A stretch of DNA of 11,984 nt from Rhodospirillales bacterium (GCA_903644035.1 CAHJXG010000486.1:1-11984); one strand, 5' to 3'. Positions 1 through 7,110 are shown, counted from the first letter of the stretch. Program-made: numbers and translations. The notes: a model not told the origin generated them from the sequence alone.

Positions 1-522
1 GTGGCGCTTGGCGTCGCGGTGGGCCTGTCGAGCTGGCTGCGCAGCCCCGGCATGGCCGTCGTGTCGGCGCTGTTCCCGATCCCGAAGATCGCGCTGGTGC
101 CGCTGTTCATCATCTGGTTCGGCATCGGCGAGGGGTCGAAGCTCGCCACCCTGGGCTTCGGCGTGTTCTTCCCGACCGTCATCAGCACCGCCGCCGGCGT
201 CGATGCCGTGAGCCGCAGCCTGGTGCGGATGGGCCAGGCCTTCGGGCTGTCCGACGCCGCGATCCTGTGCAAGATCGTGCTGCCCGGAGCACTCCCGGCC
301 ATCCTGAGCGGCTTCCGCGTCACCACGGGCATCGCCATCATCCTGCTGGTCGCCGCCGAGATGATCGGGGCGGAGCGCGGCATCGGCGCCTTCGTGCTGC
401 AGGCGGGCAACCTCTACGACACCGACAACCTGCTGGCCGGCATCGTCGTGCTGTCGCTGCTGGGCCTGCTGGTGGCCTGGGTGCTGGGACGGCTGGAGCG
501 GGCGCTGCTCGGCTGGCGCTAG
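1..522 (+). CDS. ABC transporter permease, SsuC/TauC type (5'-truncated by window edge)
   Basis: This is the C-terminal part of an inner-membrane permease of the nitrate/sulfonate/taurine ABC importer family (BPD_transp_1 fold). The visible 173 residues are mostly hydrophobic helices. The family-typical stretch around residues 26-45 (PIPKIALVPLFIIWFGIG) is followed by the EAA coupling loop at about residues 79-106, with the G in GLSDAAI and the LPGALPAI core that contacts the ATPase. Full-length relatives have about 250-275 residues, so roughly 80-100 N-terminal residues lie outside the window. The GTG at base 1 is therefore probably an internal valine codon and not the start. The partner ATPase and periplasmic binding protein are presumably upstream. 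The gene ends on a TAG that overlaps the stop of the convergent dehydrogenase gene. Family assignment is secure; the substrate (sulfonate, taurine, nitrate, pyrimidine precursor or other) cannot be read from the permease. Confidence 0.9.
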   Translation: MALGVAVGLSSWLRSPGMAVVSALFPIPKIALVPLFIIWFGIGEGSKLATLGFGVFFPTVISTAAGVDAVSRSLVRMGQAFGLSDAAILCKIVLPGALPAILSGFRVTTGIAIILLVAAEMIGAERGIGAFVLQAGNLYDTDNLLAGIVVLSLLGLLVAWVLGRLERALLGWR

Positions 523-1592
523 GCGTTGGTCCCGCGGACCGCCTCGCACACCGCGCGCGTCACCTCGGCGGTGATCGCGCGGCCCCCGAGGTCGGGCGTC
601 ACGATCCCCGCGGCGCAGACCTGCTCCACCGCGCGCATCAGCAGCGCCGCGGCGGACGCCTCGCCCAAATGGTCCAGCATCATCGACGCGGTCCAGAAGG
701 TGGCGACGGGGTTGGCGATGCCCTTGCCGGTGATGTCAAAGGCGCTGCCGTGGATCGGCTCGAACATGCTGGGGTAGCGGCGCTCCGGATCGACGTTGCC
801 GGTGGGCGCGATGCCGAGCGACCCGGCCAGCGCCGCCGCAAGGTCCGACAGGATGTCCGCGTGCAGGTTGGTCGCCACGACCGTGTCGATGCTGCCGGGC
901 TTGCGCACCATGCGGGTGGTCATGGCGTCCACCAGCTCCTTGTCCCAGGTGACGTCCGGGTAGTCCGCGGCGACGAGCGCCGCGATCTCGTCCCAGAACA
1001 CCATGCCGTGGCGCTGGGCGTTCGATTTGGTCACGACGGTCAGCAGCTTGCGTGGACGTTTCTGCGCGGCGTCGAAGGCGAAGCGCATGATCCGCTCGAC
1101 GCCGCGCCGGGTGAAGATGGCGGTCTCGGTCGCGACCTCCTCCGGATGGCCGCGATGGGCGCGCCCGCCATGGCCGGCATACTCGCCCTCGCTGTTCTCC
1201 CGCACGATCAGCCAGTCGAGGTCGCCGGGGCCGACGCCGCGCAGCGGGCTGGTGACGCCCGGCAGGATGCGGGTGGGGCGGACGTTGGCATATTGGTCGA
1301 AGCCCTGGCAGATCGGCAGGCGCAGGCCCCACAGCGTCACATGGTCCGGGATGTCGGGCGCCCCCACCGCGCCGAACAGGATGGCGTCCACGGCGCGCAG
1401 CCGCTCCAACCCATCGGCGGGCATCAGCGCGCCGGTGCGGCGATACCGGTCGGACCCCCAATCCAGGTGGTCCACCTGCAGCTGGAACCCGCCGTCACGG
1501 GCGGCCACCGCCTCCAGCGCCTCCAGCCCGGCGGCGATCACCTCCGGTCCGATGCCGTCGGCGGGAATGGAGGCGATCCGGTGGTGGCGCAT
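519..1592 (-). CDS. ttuC: Tartrate/D-malate dehydrogenase (isopropylmalate dehydrogenase family)
   Basis: This is a 357-residue NAD- and metal-dependent beta-decarboxylating dehydrogenase of the isocitrate/isopropylmalate dehydrogenase family. It is closest in pattern to TtuC tartrate dehydrogenase and DmlA D-malate dehydrogenase. The N-terminal PADGIGPEV loop (residues 10-18) corresponds to the family GDGIG. Substrate-binding arginines are visible at R105, R108 and R131 (RENSEGEY), followed by Y138 and K189 (TKSN). The metal-binding aspartates are D222, D246 and D250 (NLHADILSD). FEPIHGSA (about 277-284) and GIANPVAT (291-298) form the cofactor side. NLHADILSD followed by LAAALAGSLGIAPTGN favours the tartrate-dehydrogenase branch over leuB. 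The likely reaction is oxidation of L- or meso-tartrate or D-malate with NAD in the cytoplasm. I chose the ATG at 1592. A GTG three codons upstream (1601) is in frame, but an AGAAG sits only 3 bases before it. The gene is divergent from the binding-protein operon and convergent with the permease. Choice of substrate within the family is uncertain. Confidence 0.85.
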   Translation of the reverse strand: MRHHRIASIPADGIGPEVIAAGLEALEAVAARDGGFQLQVDHLDWGSDRYRRTGALMPADGLERLRAVDAILFGAVGAPDIPDHVTLWGLRLPICQGFDQYANVRPTRILPGVTSPLRGVGPGDLDWLIVRENSEGEYAGHGGRAHRGHPEEVATETAIFTRRGVERIMRFAFDAAQKRPRKLLTVVTKSNAQRHGMVFWDEIAALVAADYPDVTWDKELVDAMTTRMVRKPGSIDTVVATNLHADILSDLAAALAGSLGIAPTGNVDPERRYPSMFEPIHGSAFDITGKGIANPVATFWTASMMLDHLGEASAAALLMRAVEQVCAAGIVTPDLGGRAITAEVTRAVCEAVRGTNA

Positions 1593-1611
1593 GGTTTGCA
1601 CAGTCTTCTAA

Positions 1612-1621
1612 GGGACGTCCC
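1612..1621. promoter_or_regulatory. Perfect 10-bp palindrome in divergent spacer (possible operator)
   Basis: GGGACGTCCC is a perfect palindrome 20 bases upstream of the chosen dehydrogenase start and about 70 bases upstream of the binding-protein start. The spacer between these divergent genes is where a shared regulator would bind. No regulator gene lies in the window, and a 10-bp palindrome can arise by chance in G+C-rich DNA, so the function is only a suggestion. Confidence 0.25.
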
Positions 1622-1658
1622 GTGTAGCCCGGCACGTCGCCGCTTGCCAGCGCCCACG

Positions 1659-1675
1659 GCACCCGGCATGGGTGC
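1659..1675. promoter_or_regulatory. Inverted repeat GCACCC-N5-GGGTGC upstream of binding-protein operon
   Basis: Two exact 6-base arms, separated by GGCAT, lie 18-34 bases before the ATG of the solute-binding protein gene. A TTGCCA that matches five of six -35 consensus bases lies at 1644-1649. With a 17-base spacer the -10 position (1667-1672) would fall inside this repeat, but the -10 match is poor. The arrangement fits an operator overlapping a promoter, or a small hairpin in the 5' leader. Neither can be told from sequence alone. Confidence 0.3.
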
Positions 1676-1682
1676 ACGGGAC

Positions 1683-1688
1683 AGGAGA
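1683..1688 (+). promoter_or_regulatory. Ribosome binding site AGGAGA that sets the binding-protein start
   Basis: AGGAGA stands five bases before the ATG at 1693 (eight before the adjacent ATG at 1696). It lies inside the longer reading frame that opens with a GTG at 1672. This argues for initiation at 1693 and against the GTG. It also places a clean signal peptide at the N-terminus. Confidence 0.75.
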
Positions 1689-1692
1689 ATCG

Positions 1693-3201
1693 ATGATGCG
1701 CAGATCAATCCTCGCGGCCCTTTGTCTCGCGACCATGCTGACGGGCGCCGCACGTGCCCAAACGCTCCGCGTTGCGCTGCGCGAGGACCCGGACATCCTG
1801 GACCCCACCCTGGCGCGCACCTATGTCGGGCGCATCGCGTTCGCCGGGCTGTGCGACAAGCTGTTCGACATCAACGAGACGCTGGAGATCGTGCCGCAGC
1901 TGGCGCTGTCCTACGAGTGGACGGACCCGACCAACCTGGTGATCAAGCTGCGGCCCGGCGTCGTGTTCCATGACGGCGAGGCGCTCAATGCCGCGGCGGT
2001 GAAGTATTCGCTGGAGCGTCACTTGACCATGCAGGGCAGCTTCCGCCGCAGCGAGATCAACGTGATGGACCGGGTCGAGGTCGTGGACCCGCTCACGGTC
2101 CGCATCGTGCTGAAGACCGCGTCATCGCCCTTCGTGTCACAGCTGACGGACCGCGCCGGCATGATCGTGTCGCCCAAGGCGGCGGAGGCGGCGGGCAAGG
2201 ATTTCGGCCTCAAGCCGGTCTGCGCCGGGCCGTTCCGCTTCGTGGAGCGGGTGCCGCAGGACCGGATCGTGCTGGAGAAGTTTCCCCAGTACTGGGATGC
2301 GGGTTCGATCAAGCTGGACCGGGTGGTGTATCTGCCGATCCCGGACAGCTCGATCCGGCTGGCAAACCTTCAGGCGGGCAGCATCGAGCTGTCGGAGCAG
2401 ATCCTGCCGACCGATGCGGACGCGGTGCGCAGCAACCCGCGGCTGCGGCTCGTGACTTCGGACAACCTCGGCTATTGGGGCATCACCATCAACCTGGCCA
2501 ACGGCCCGCGCGCCAAGACCCCGCTCGGCAGCGACGCCCGGGTGCGGCAGGCGTTCGAGCTGTCGTTGGACAGGGCGACCATCAACCAGGTCGTCTACAA
2601 CGGGCTCTACACGCCGATGGCGCAAGGCCTGTCGCCGAGCAGCCCCTATTACAACAAGTCAATACAGCCTCGTGAGCGCGACGTGGCGCGGGCGAAGGCA
2701 TTGCTGAAGGAGGCTGGGGCCACGTTGCCGGTACCGGTCGCGTTGACCGTGCCGAACAACCCCGATCAGCGTCAGACGGGCGAGATCATCCAGGCCATGG
2801 CGGCAGAGGCCGGGTTCGATGTGCGGATCACGGCATCCGAATACGCGTCGGCGCTGAGTGCGGCCACCAGGGGGGAGTTCGAGGCATTCTCGACCGGGTG
2901 GTCCGGCCGGGTCGATCCCGACGGCAACCTGTTCAGCTTCATGCACGGCGGCGGCGCGTTGAACGACAGCCACTACGCCGATCCGAAGGTGGACGCGCTG
3001 CTGGACCAGACGCGCACCGTGCAGGACGTGGCGGGGCGGCGCGCGCTGTATGCCCAGGTCGTGGAGCAGTTGAGCAAGGACCTGCCGATCATCTACCTGC
3101 ATAACCCCAAGAACGTGGTCGGCCTGTCGGCCCGGGTGACCGGGTTCCGCCCGGTGCCGGACGGCATGATCCGGCTGCAGGGCATCAGCTTGGCGAAGTA
3201 G
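1693..3201 (+). CDS. ABC transporter solute-binding protein, family 5 (peptide/opine/nickel type)
   Basis: This 502-residue periplasmic binding protein captures a solute for the two permeases encoded directly downstream. The N-terminus is a Sec signal peptide: MMRR, a hydrophobic core, and a probable cut after A22 in the sequence AARA-QTL. No lipobox cysteine is seen at the cut. The mature part carries the SBP_bac_5 hallmarks: DPDILDPT near residue 32, the signature LRPGVVFHDGEALNAAAVKY at about 87-106, the lobe hinge containing NLQAGSIEL, and VRQAFELSLDR in the C-terminal lobe. Length is normal for the family. Start chosen from AGGAGA five bases upstream; the next codon is also ATG. The next gene starts two bases after the TAG, indicating one transcript. 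Family 5 proteins bind di/oligopeptides, opines, glutathione, nickel chelates or sugars. The neighbouring hydroxyacid dehydrogenases hint at something other than a simple peptide, but this is inference. Confidence 0.93.
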   Translation: MMRRSILAALCLATMLTGAARAQTLRVALREDPDILDPTLARTYVGRIAFAGLCDKLFDINETLEIVPQLALSYEWTDPTNLVIKLRPGVVFHDGEALNAAAVKYSLERHLTMQGSFRRSEINVMDRVEVVDPLTVRIVLKTASSPFVSQLTDRAGMIVSPKAAEAAGKDFGLKPVCAGPFRFVERVPQDRIVLEKFPQYWDAGSIKLDRVVYLPIPDSSIRLANLQAGSIELSEQILPTDADAVRSNPRLRLVTSDNLGYWGITINLANGPRAKTPLGSDARVRQAFELSLDRATINQVVYNGLYTPMAQGLSPSSPYYNKSIQPRERDVARAKALLKEAGATLPVPVALTVPNNPDQRQTGEIIQAMAAEAGFDVRITASEYASALSAATRGEFEAFSTGWSGRVDPDGNLFSFMHGGGALNDSHYADPKVDALLDQTRTVQDVAGRRALYAQVVEQLSKDLPIIYLHNPKNVVGLSARVTGFRPVPDGMIRLQGISLAK

Positions 3202-3203
3202 CG

Positions 3204-4151
3204 ATGCGCAGCCACCTCGGCGGCCGGCTGCTGCAGGTCCTGCCGACCATCCTGCTGGTCAGCATCCTGGTGTTCGGCCTCCAGCAGCTCATGCCCGGCG
3301 ACCCCGCCGTCGTGCTTGCGGGCGAGGAGCGCGGCGACCCCGCCGTCCTCGCGCAGATCCGCAGCGAGCTGTGGCTCGACCGCTCGCTGCCGGTGCAGTA
3401 CTTCCACTGGATCGGCAACGTCTTGCGCGGCGACCTCGGGTTCAGCTGGCGCATCCGCCAGCCGGTGGCGTCCCTGGTGCTGACCAAGCTGCCGGTGACG
3501 CTGCAGCTCGCCGCGATGGCGTTCCTGATCGCGCTGTGCATCGGCGTGCCGGCGGGCATCCTGTCGGCGGTCAAGCGCAACACCGCCTGGGACTACGTGG
3601 CGAACCTCATCGGGCTGGCCGGGCTGTCGACGCCGAACTTCTGGCTCGGGATCATGCTAATCCTGCTGGTCTCGGTGAAGCTCGGCTGGCTGCCGCCCTC
3701 CGGCTACGTGCCGCTCGCCGAGGACTGGCGGCAGTCGCTGGCCACCACCATCATGCCGGCCTTCGTGCTGGGCAACGCCATCGCCGCCATCCTGATGCGC
3801 CACACCCGCAGCGCCATGCTGACGACGCTCGACCAGGACTTCGTGCGGACCGCGCGGGCCAAGGGCCTGAACGAGTGGGTCGTCGTGCTGCGACACGCCT
3901 TCCGCAACGCGCTGGTGCCGGTCGTGACCCTGGGCGCGCTCGAACTCGGCACGCTGCTGTCCGGCGCGGTGCTGACCGAGCAGGTGTTCAGCATCCCGGG
4001 CTTCGGCAAGCTGGTGGTGGACGCGGTGTTCAACCGGGACTACCCGGTCGTCCAGGGCGTCGTGCTGGTCACGGCCTGCCTCTACATCCTGCTGAACCTG
4101 CTGGCCGATGTGCTGTATGTCGTCATCAACCCGCGGCTGCGCGACGCATGA
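3204..4151 (+). CDS. ABC transporter permease, DppB/OppB-like
   Basis: This 315-residue inner-membrane subunit is one half of the transport channel. The N-terminal helix (about residues 9-30) runs into LMPGDPA, a hallmark of DppB/GsiC proteins. There are five further hydrophobic segments. The cytoplasmic EAA loop at about 213-245 (DFVRTARAKGLNEW, then HAFRNALVPV) docks onto an ATPase. The ending VFSIPGFGKL (261-270) and a final helix before NPRLRDA are also typical. The start lies two bases after the binding-protein stop and has no convincing Shine-Dalgarno, so translation is probably coupled. Its stop overlaps the next start as ATGA. Function as a DppB-type permease is secure; substrate unknown. 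Its cognate ATPase is not in this operon. Confidence 0.93.
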   Translation: MRSHLGGRLLQVLPTILLVSILVFGLQQLMPGDPAVVLAGEERGDPAVLAQIRSELWLDRSLPVQYFHWIGNVLRGDLGFSWRIRQPVASLVLTKLPVTLQLAAMAFLIALCIGVPAGILSAVKRNTAWDYVANLIGLAGLSTPNFWLGIMLILLVSVKLGWLPPSGYVPLAEDWRQSLATTIMPAFVLGNAIAAILMRHTRSAMLTTLDQDFVRTARAKGLNEWVVVLRHAFRNALVPVVTLGALELGTLLSGAVLTEQVFSIPGFGKLVVDAVFNRDYPVVQGVVLVTACLYILLNLLADVLYVVINPRLRDA

Positions 4152-4990
4152 CGTCGAGTCCGACCGCCCTGGCGCTGCGCCGGTTCCGTGGGCGCCCGGC
4201 GGCAGTGCTGGGCTTCATCGTCATCACCCTGTTCATCGTGATCGCCGTGGCGGCACCCTTGATCGCGCCGTTCGATCCCGTCGCCACCAGCTGGACCGCG
4301 ATCCGCAAGGCGCCGTCGATGCAGCACTGGATGGGCACCGACGAGAACGGGCGCGACGTGCTGTCCCGCGTGGTGTTCGGCGCGCGGGCGTCGCTGCTGG
4401 CCGGCGTCGTCTCCGTGCTGATCGCGGCCGGCGTCGGGGTGCCGGTGGGCCTGCTGGCCGGGTTCGCCGGGGGCCGGGTCGATATGGTGATCGGCCGGGT
4501 GGTGGACGCAATGCTGGCCTGCCCGTTCCTGATCCTCGCCATCGCCCTTGCCGCCTTCCTCGGCCCGGCACTGACCAACGCCATGGTCGCCATCGGCGTG
4601 ACGGCCGCGCCGGTGTTCGCCCGCGTCGCCCGCAGCGCCACGATGGACACGATGACGCACGACTACGTCGAGGCCGCCCGCGCCGTCGGCAACCCGCCCT
4701 GGCGCGTGGCGCTGCGCCACGTGGCGCCCAACATCATCCCGCCCGTGCTGGTGCAGGCGACGCTCGCCATCGCGCTCGCCATCATCGCGGAGGCCAGCCT
4801 CTCCTTCCTTGGCCTCGGTCAGCAGCCACCGGCGCCGAGCTGGGGCAGCATGCTGAACTCGGCGCAGCGGTTCCTGACCCAGGCGCCCTGGCTCGCGGTG
4901 TTCCCGGGCGCTGCCATCTTCCTGGCGGTGCTGGCGTTCAACCTGGTCGGCGACGGCCTGCGGGACGCCCTCGATCCCCGGCGGCGCTGA
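4148..4990 (+). CDS. ABC transporter permease, DppC/OppC-like
   Basis: This 280-residue second permease pairs with the DppB-like protein. It has the OppC N-terminal helix (about 17-41). It then shows the conserved HWMGTDENGRDVLSR stretch (60-74), typical of DppC/GsiD proteins. The EAA loop lies at about 172-200 (DYVEAARAVGNPPW, then HVAPNIIPPV). The C-terminal motif SFLGLGQQPPAPSWG covers residues 219-233, and the protein ends in LRDALDPRRR. The ATG at 4148 is chosen because it overlaps the upstream stop as ATGA and gives a normal DppC length. Any longer frame would extend back through the whole dppB-like gene. Nineteen bases separate its stop from the hydroxyacid dehydrogenase gene, consistent with one operon. 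Confidence 0.93.
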   Translation: MTSSPTALALRRFRGRPAAVLGFIVITLFIVIAVAAPLIAPFDPVATSWTAIRKAPSMQHWMGTDENGRDVLSRVVFGARASLLAGVVSVLIAAGVGVPVGLLAGFAGGRVDMVIGRVVDAMLACPFLILAIALAAFLGPALTNAMVAIGVTAAPVFARVARSATMDTMTHDYVEAARAVGNPPWRVALRHVAPNIIPPVLVQATLAIALAIIAEASLSFLGLGQQPPAPSWGSMLNSAQRFLTQAPWLAVFPGAAIFLAVLAFNLVGDGLRDALDPRRR

Positions 4991-4997
4991 ACCCATC

Positions 4998-5002
4998 GGA
5001 GG
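4998..5002 (+). promoter_or_regulatory. Ribosome binding site GGAGG for the hydroxyacid dehydrogenase
   Basis: GGAGG lies seven bases before the ATG at 5010, inside the 19-base gap after the DppC-like gene. It is the best Shine-Dalgarno of the central operon. It supports both the chosen start and efficient translation of the enzyme independent of coupling to the permease. Confidence 0.7.
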
Positions 5003-5009
5003 CCTGCGG

Positions 5010-5996
5010 ATGCGCATCGCGATCATGGACGACTGGCAGGGCGTGGCGCGCGGCGCCGCGGACTGGTCGGCGGTCGAGGCCCGGGCGGAGGTCACGGTGT
5101 TCGCCGAGCCGTTCGCCGACGAGGACGCCGCCGCGGCGGCGCTGGCAGGGTTCGACATCCTGGTGCCGATGCGCGAGCGCACGGAACTCGGCGCCACGCT
5201 GATCGCGCGCCTGCCCAAGCTGCGGATGATCGCGCTCACCGGCGGCCGGGCGCAGACGCTGGCGCTCGACGCCTGCACCGCGGCGGGCGTCCTGGTGTGC
5301 AACACCGGCGGCGAACGCTCCTCCATCGGCACGGCGGAGCTTGCCTTGGGCCTGATTCTGGCCGCGGCACGGTCCATCCCCGCCGGCGACGCGGCGATTC
5401 GGGCCGGGCGGTTCCAGGAGGGCGTCGGCGTCGGCCCGGTGCTGGAGGGGCGCACCCTGGGCATCATCGGCCTCGGCCGGATCGGCGCGCGCGTCGGCGG
5501 CTATGGGCGGGCGCTCGGCATGGACCTGCTCGCCTGGAGCCCGAACCTGACCGAGGCCGCCGCGCAGGCCGCCGGGGCGCGGCTCGTCTCCAAGGCCGAA
5601 CTGCTGGCGCAGTCGGATGTCGTCAGCCTGCACGTCGTGCTGTCGGCCCGGTCGCGCGGCATGATCGGGGCGGCGGACCTTGCGGGGATGAAGCCGGGCG
5701 CGATCCTGGTCAACACCTCGCGCGGCCCGCTGGTCGAGGAGGCGGCGCTGCTGGATGCGCTCCACGCCGGGCGCATCGTCGCCGCGCTCGATGTCTTCGC
5801 GCAGGAGCCGCTGCCGCCGCACCACCCGCTGCGGACGGCGCCGAACACCGTGCTGACCCCGCATCTCGGCTATGGGACACAGGACACCTTCGCGCAGTTC
5901 TACGGCGAAAGCGTGGAAAACATCCTGGCATTCCTGGACGGCCGCCCGATCCGCGTCATCAACCCCGATGCCCCGCGGGGACACAGCACGTCTTGA
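5010..5996 (+). CDS. D-2-hydroxyacid dehydrogenase, NAD(P)-dependent
   Basis: This 328-residue cytoplasmic oxidoreductase of the D-isomer-specific 2-hydroxyacid dehydrogenase family interconverts a 2-oxo acid and a D-2-hydroxy acid. The Rossmann glycine motif GLGRIG is at residues 154-159. The catalytic triad is complete: R238 in NTSRGPL, E266 in DVFAQEP and H285 in TPHLGYG. At the end of the second Rossmann strand, where NAD-specific members usually have Asp, this protein reads AWSPN (175-179). This resembles members that accept NADPH, such as GhrA-type reductases with CWSRS, so coenzyme preference is open. GGAGG seven bases upstream supports the start. It follows the transporter genes by 19 bases, so it probably acts on the imported compound or a product of it. 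Distinguishing phosphoglycerate, glyoxylate/hydroxypyruvate or other substrates is not possible from sequence alone. Confidence 0.9.
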   Translation: MRIAIMDDWQGVARGAADWSAVEARAEVTVFAEPFADEDAAAAALAGFDILVPMRERTELGATLIARLPKLRMIALTGGRAQTLALDACTAAGVLVCNTGGERSSIGTAELALGLILAAARSIPAGDAAIRAGRFQEGVGVGPVLEGRTLGIIGLGRIGARVGGYGRALGMDLLAWSPNLTEAAAQAAGARLVSKAELLAQSDVVSLHVVLSARSRGMIGAADLAGMKPGAILVNTSRGPLVEEAALLDALHAGRIVAALDVFAQEPLPPHHPLRTAPNTVLTPHLGYGTQDTFAQFYGESVENILAFLDGRPIRVINPDAPRGHSTS

Positions 5997-6021
5997 CCGC
6001 CTGGCGTCGCGGGGGTCCGAT
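5993..6021 (+). promoter_or_regulatory. Weak candidate promoter for the alcohol dehydrogenase gene
   Basis: TTGACC (5993-5998, five of six matches to the -35 consensus) overlaps the stop codon of the hydroxyacid dehydrogenase. TCCGAT (6016-6021, three of six matches) follows after 17 bases. If real, the alcohol dehydrogenase could be transcribed apart from the upstream operon. The -10 match is poor and sigma-70 consensus rules are unreliable in G+C-rich DNA. Confidence 0.2.
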
Positions 6022-6038
6022 GCGCCGATAAGAAACCC

Positions 6039-6044
6039 GGGAGG
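6039..6044 (+). promoter_or_regulatory. Ribosome binding site GGGAGG for the alcohol dehydrogenase
   Basis: GGGAGG is followed by two consecutive ATG codons at 6048 and 6051. The spacing is three bases to the first and six to the second, which favours 6051 as the main start. The choice changes the protein by one residue only. Confidence 0.65.
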
Positions 6045-6050
6045 CGGATG

Positions 6051-7109
6051 ATGCGAGCATGGGCAGTGGTCGAGAACGGGGCCGACCTGCAGGAATTGGA
6101 ATGGCCGACTCCGGAGCCGCAGGGCACCGAGGTGCTGCTGGAGGTGACGCATTGCGGGGTGTGCCATTCCGACCTGCACATCTGGGAGGGCCACTACGAT
6201 CTGGGTGGCGGCAAGCAGATGTCGCTGAAGGACCGCGGCGTGGTGCTGCCGCTGGCGATGGGGCATGAGATCGTCGGCCGGGTCGCGAAGCTCGGTCCGG
6301 ACGCGGCCGGCGTCGCCATCGGCGACGTGCGGATCGTGTTTCCCTGGCTGGGCTGCGGCCAGTGCGCGCGCTGCCTGGCGGAGGAGGACAACATGTGCGT
6401 CGTCGCCAACCGCAGCCTTGGCGTCTTTCGCAACGGCGGCTACGGCACGCACGTCGTGGCGCCGCATCCCCGCCACCTGATCGACCCCGGCACGCTCGAC
6501 CCGGCGGTCGCCGCGACCTACGCCTGTTCCGGCGTCACGGTCTATTCCGCCGTGCGCAAGGTGCTGCCGATGGCGCCGACCGAACCCATCGTGCTGGTGG
6601 GCGCCGGCGGGCTGGGCCTGAACGCGATCGAGATCCTGAAGGCGCTCGGGCACAAGACGATCGTGGCGGTGGATTTGAGCTCAGAGAAGCTGAAGTCGGC
6701 AACGGCCGCGGGTGCGACATCAGTGGTGGACGCGAGCACGCCCGGCACGGCGAAGCGCATCGTGGAGGCCTGCGGCGGGCCGGTTCTGGCGGTCATCGAC
6801 CTGGTGAACGGCACCGCCACAGCGGCATTCGCGTTCGAGGTGCTGCGCAAGGGCGGCAAGCTGATCCAAGTCGGCCTGTTCGGCGGAGAGATGACGCTGC
6901 CGTTGCCGTTGATGCCGATGCGTGCGCTGACAGTGCAGGGAAGCTATGTCGGCAACCCGAAGGAGTTGCGGGAACTGGTGGAGCTGGCGCAGGACGGCGG
7001 CATCTCGGCCCTGCCCATTACCCCGGTTCCGCACTCCAACGCCACCTCGGCCCTGCACCGGCTGCGGGACGGGACAGTGACCGGCCGTATCGTGCTGACC
7101 GCAGCCTGA
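6051..7109 (+). CDS. Zinc-dependent alcohol dehydrogenase (MDR family)
   Basis: This 352-residue medium-chain NAD-dependent alcohol dehydrogenase oxidises an alcohol to an aldehyde or ketone, or the reverse. The catalytic zinc ligands are C38 (CGVCHSDLH), H72 (GHEIVG) and C159 (YACSG). The structural zinc site is a full C102-C105-C108-C116 cluster (CX2CX2CX7C). The Rossmann motif GAGGLG is at 184-189 and D208 at the end of the second strand indicates NAD preference. A Gly/Lys-rich insertion, LGGGKQMSLKDRGV (51-64), precedes GHE. As I recall it, this insertion marks a subgroup common in alphaproteobacteria and Burkholderiales. The second of two ATGs is chosen from ribosome-site spacing. The gene lies 54 bases after the hydroxyacid dehydrogenase, so operon membership is possible. 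Its stop is one base from the stop of the convergent HTH gene. Substrate is unknown. Confidence 0.93.
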   Translation: MRAWAVVENGADLQELEWPTPEPQGTEVLLEVTHCGVCHSDLHIWEGHYDLGGGKQMSLKDRGVVLPLAMGHEIVGRVAKLGPDAAGVAIGDVRIVFPWLGCGQCARCLAEEDNMCVVANRSLGVFRNGGYGTHVVAPHPRHLIDPGTLDPAVAATYACSGVTVYSAVRKVLPMAPTEPIVLVGAGGLGLNAIEILKALGHKTIVAVDLSSEKLKSATAAGATSVVDASTPGTAKRIVEACGGPVLAVIDLVNGTATAAFAFEVLRKGGKLIQVGLFGGEMTLPLPLMPMRALTVQGSYVGNPKELRELVELAQDGGISALPITPVPHSNATSALHRLRDGTVTGRIVLTAA

Positions 7110-7110
7110 T

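Noticed and set aside
1672..1692. Extension of the solute-binding protein to a GTG at 1672
   Set aside because: The AGGAGA ribosome site would lie inside the coding region, and the extra residues would spoil the signal peptide N-terminus.
267..1973. 568-codon open frame on the plus strand spanning the permease end and the antisense of the dehydrogenase
   Set aside because: It is antisense to a dehydrogenase with full active-site motifs. Its translation is low-complexity Arg/Gly/Ala/His sequence with no family pattern, as expected from third-position G/C bias.
4082..5467. 461-codon minus-strand open frame opposite the DppC-like gene and the hydroxyacid dehydrogenase
   Set aside because: It spans two well-supported genes on the other strand and is Arg/Ala/Ser/His-rich without a domain or a ribosome site.
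5971..5980. CCCCGCGGGG palindrome at the end of the hydroxyacid dehydrogenase as a terminator
   Set aside because: It has no loop, no following T run, and lies within codons before the stop.
4938..6653. 571-codon minus-strand open frame opposite both dehydrogenases
   Set aside because: Shadow of G+C-rich codons. The opposite-strand genes have complete catalytic motifs.
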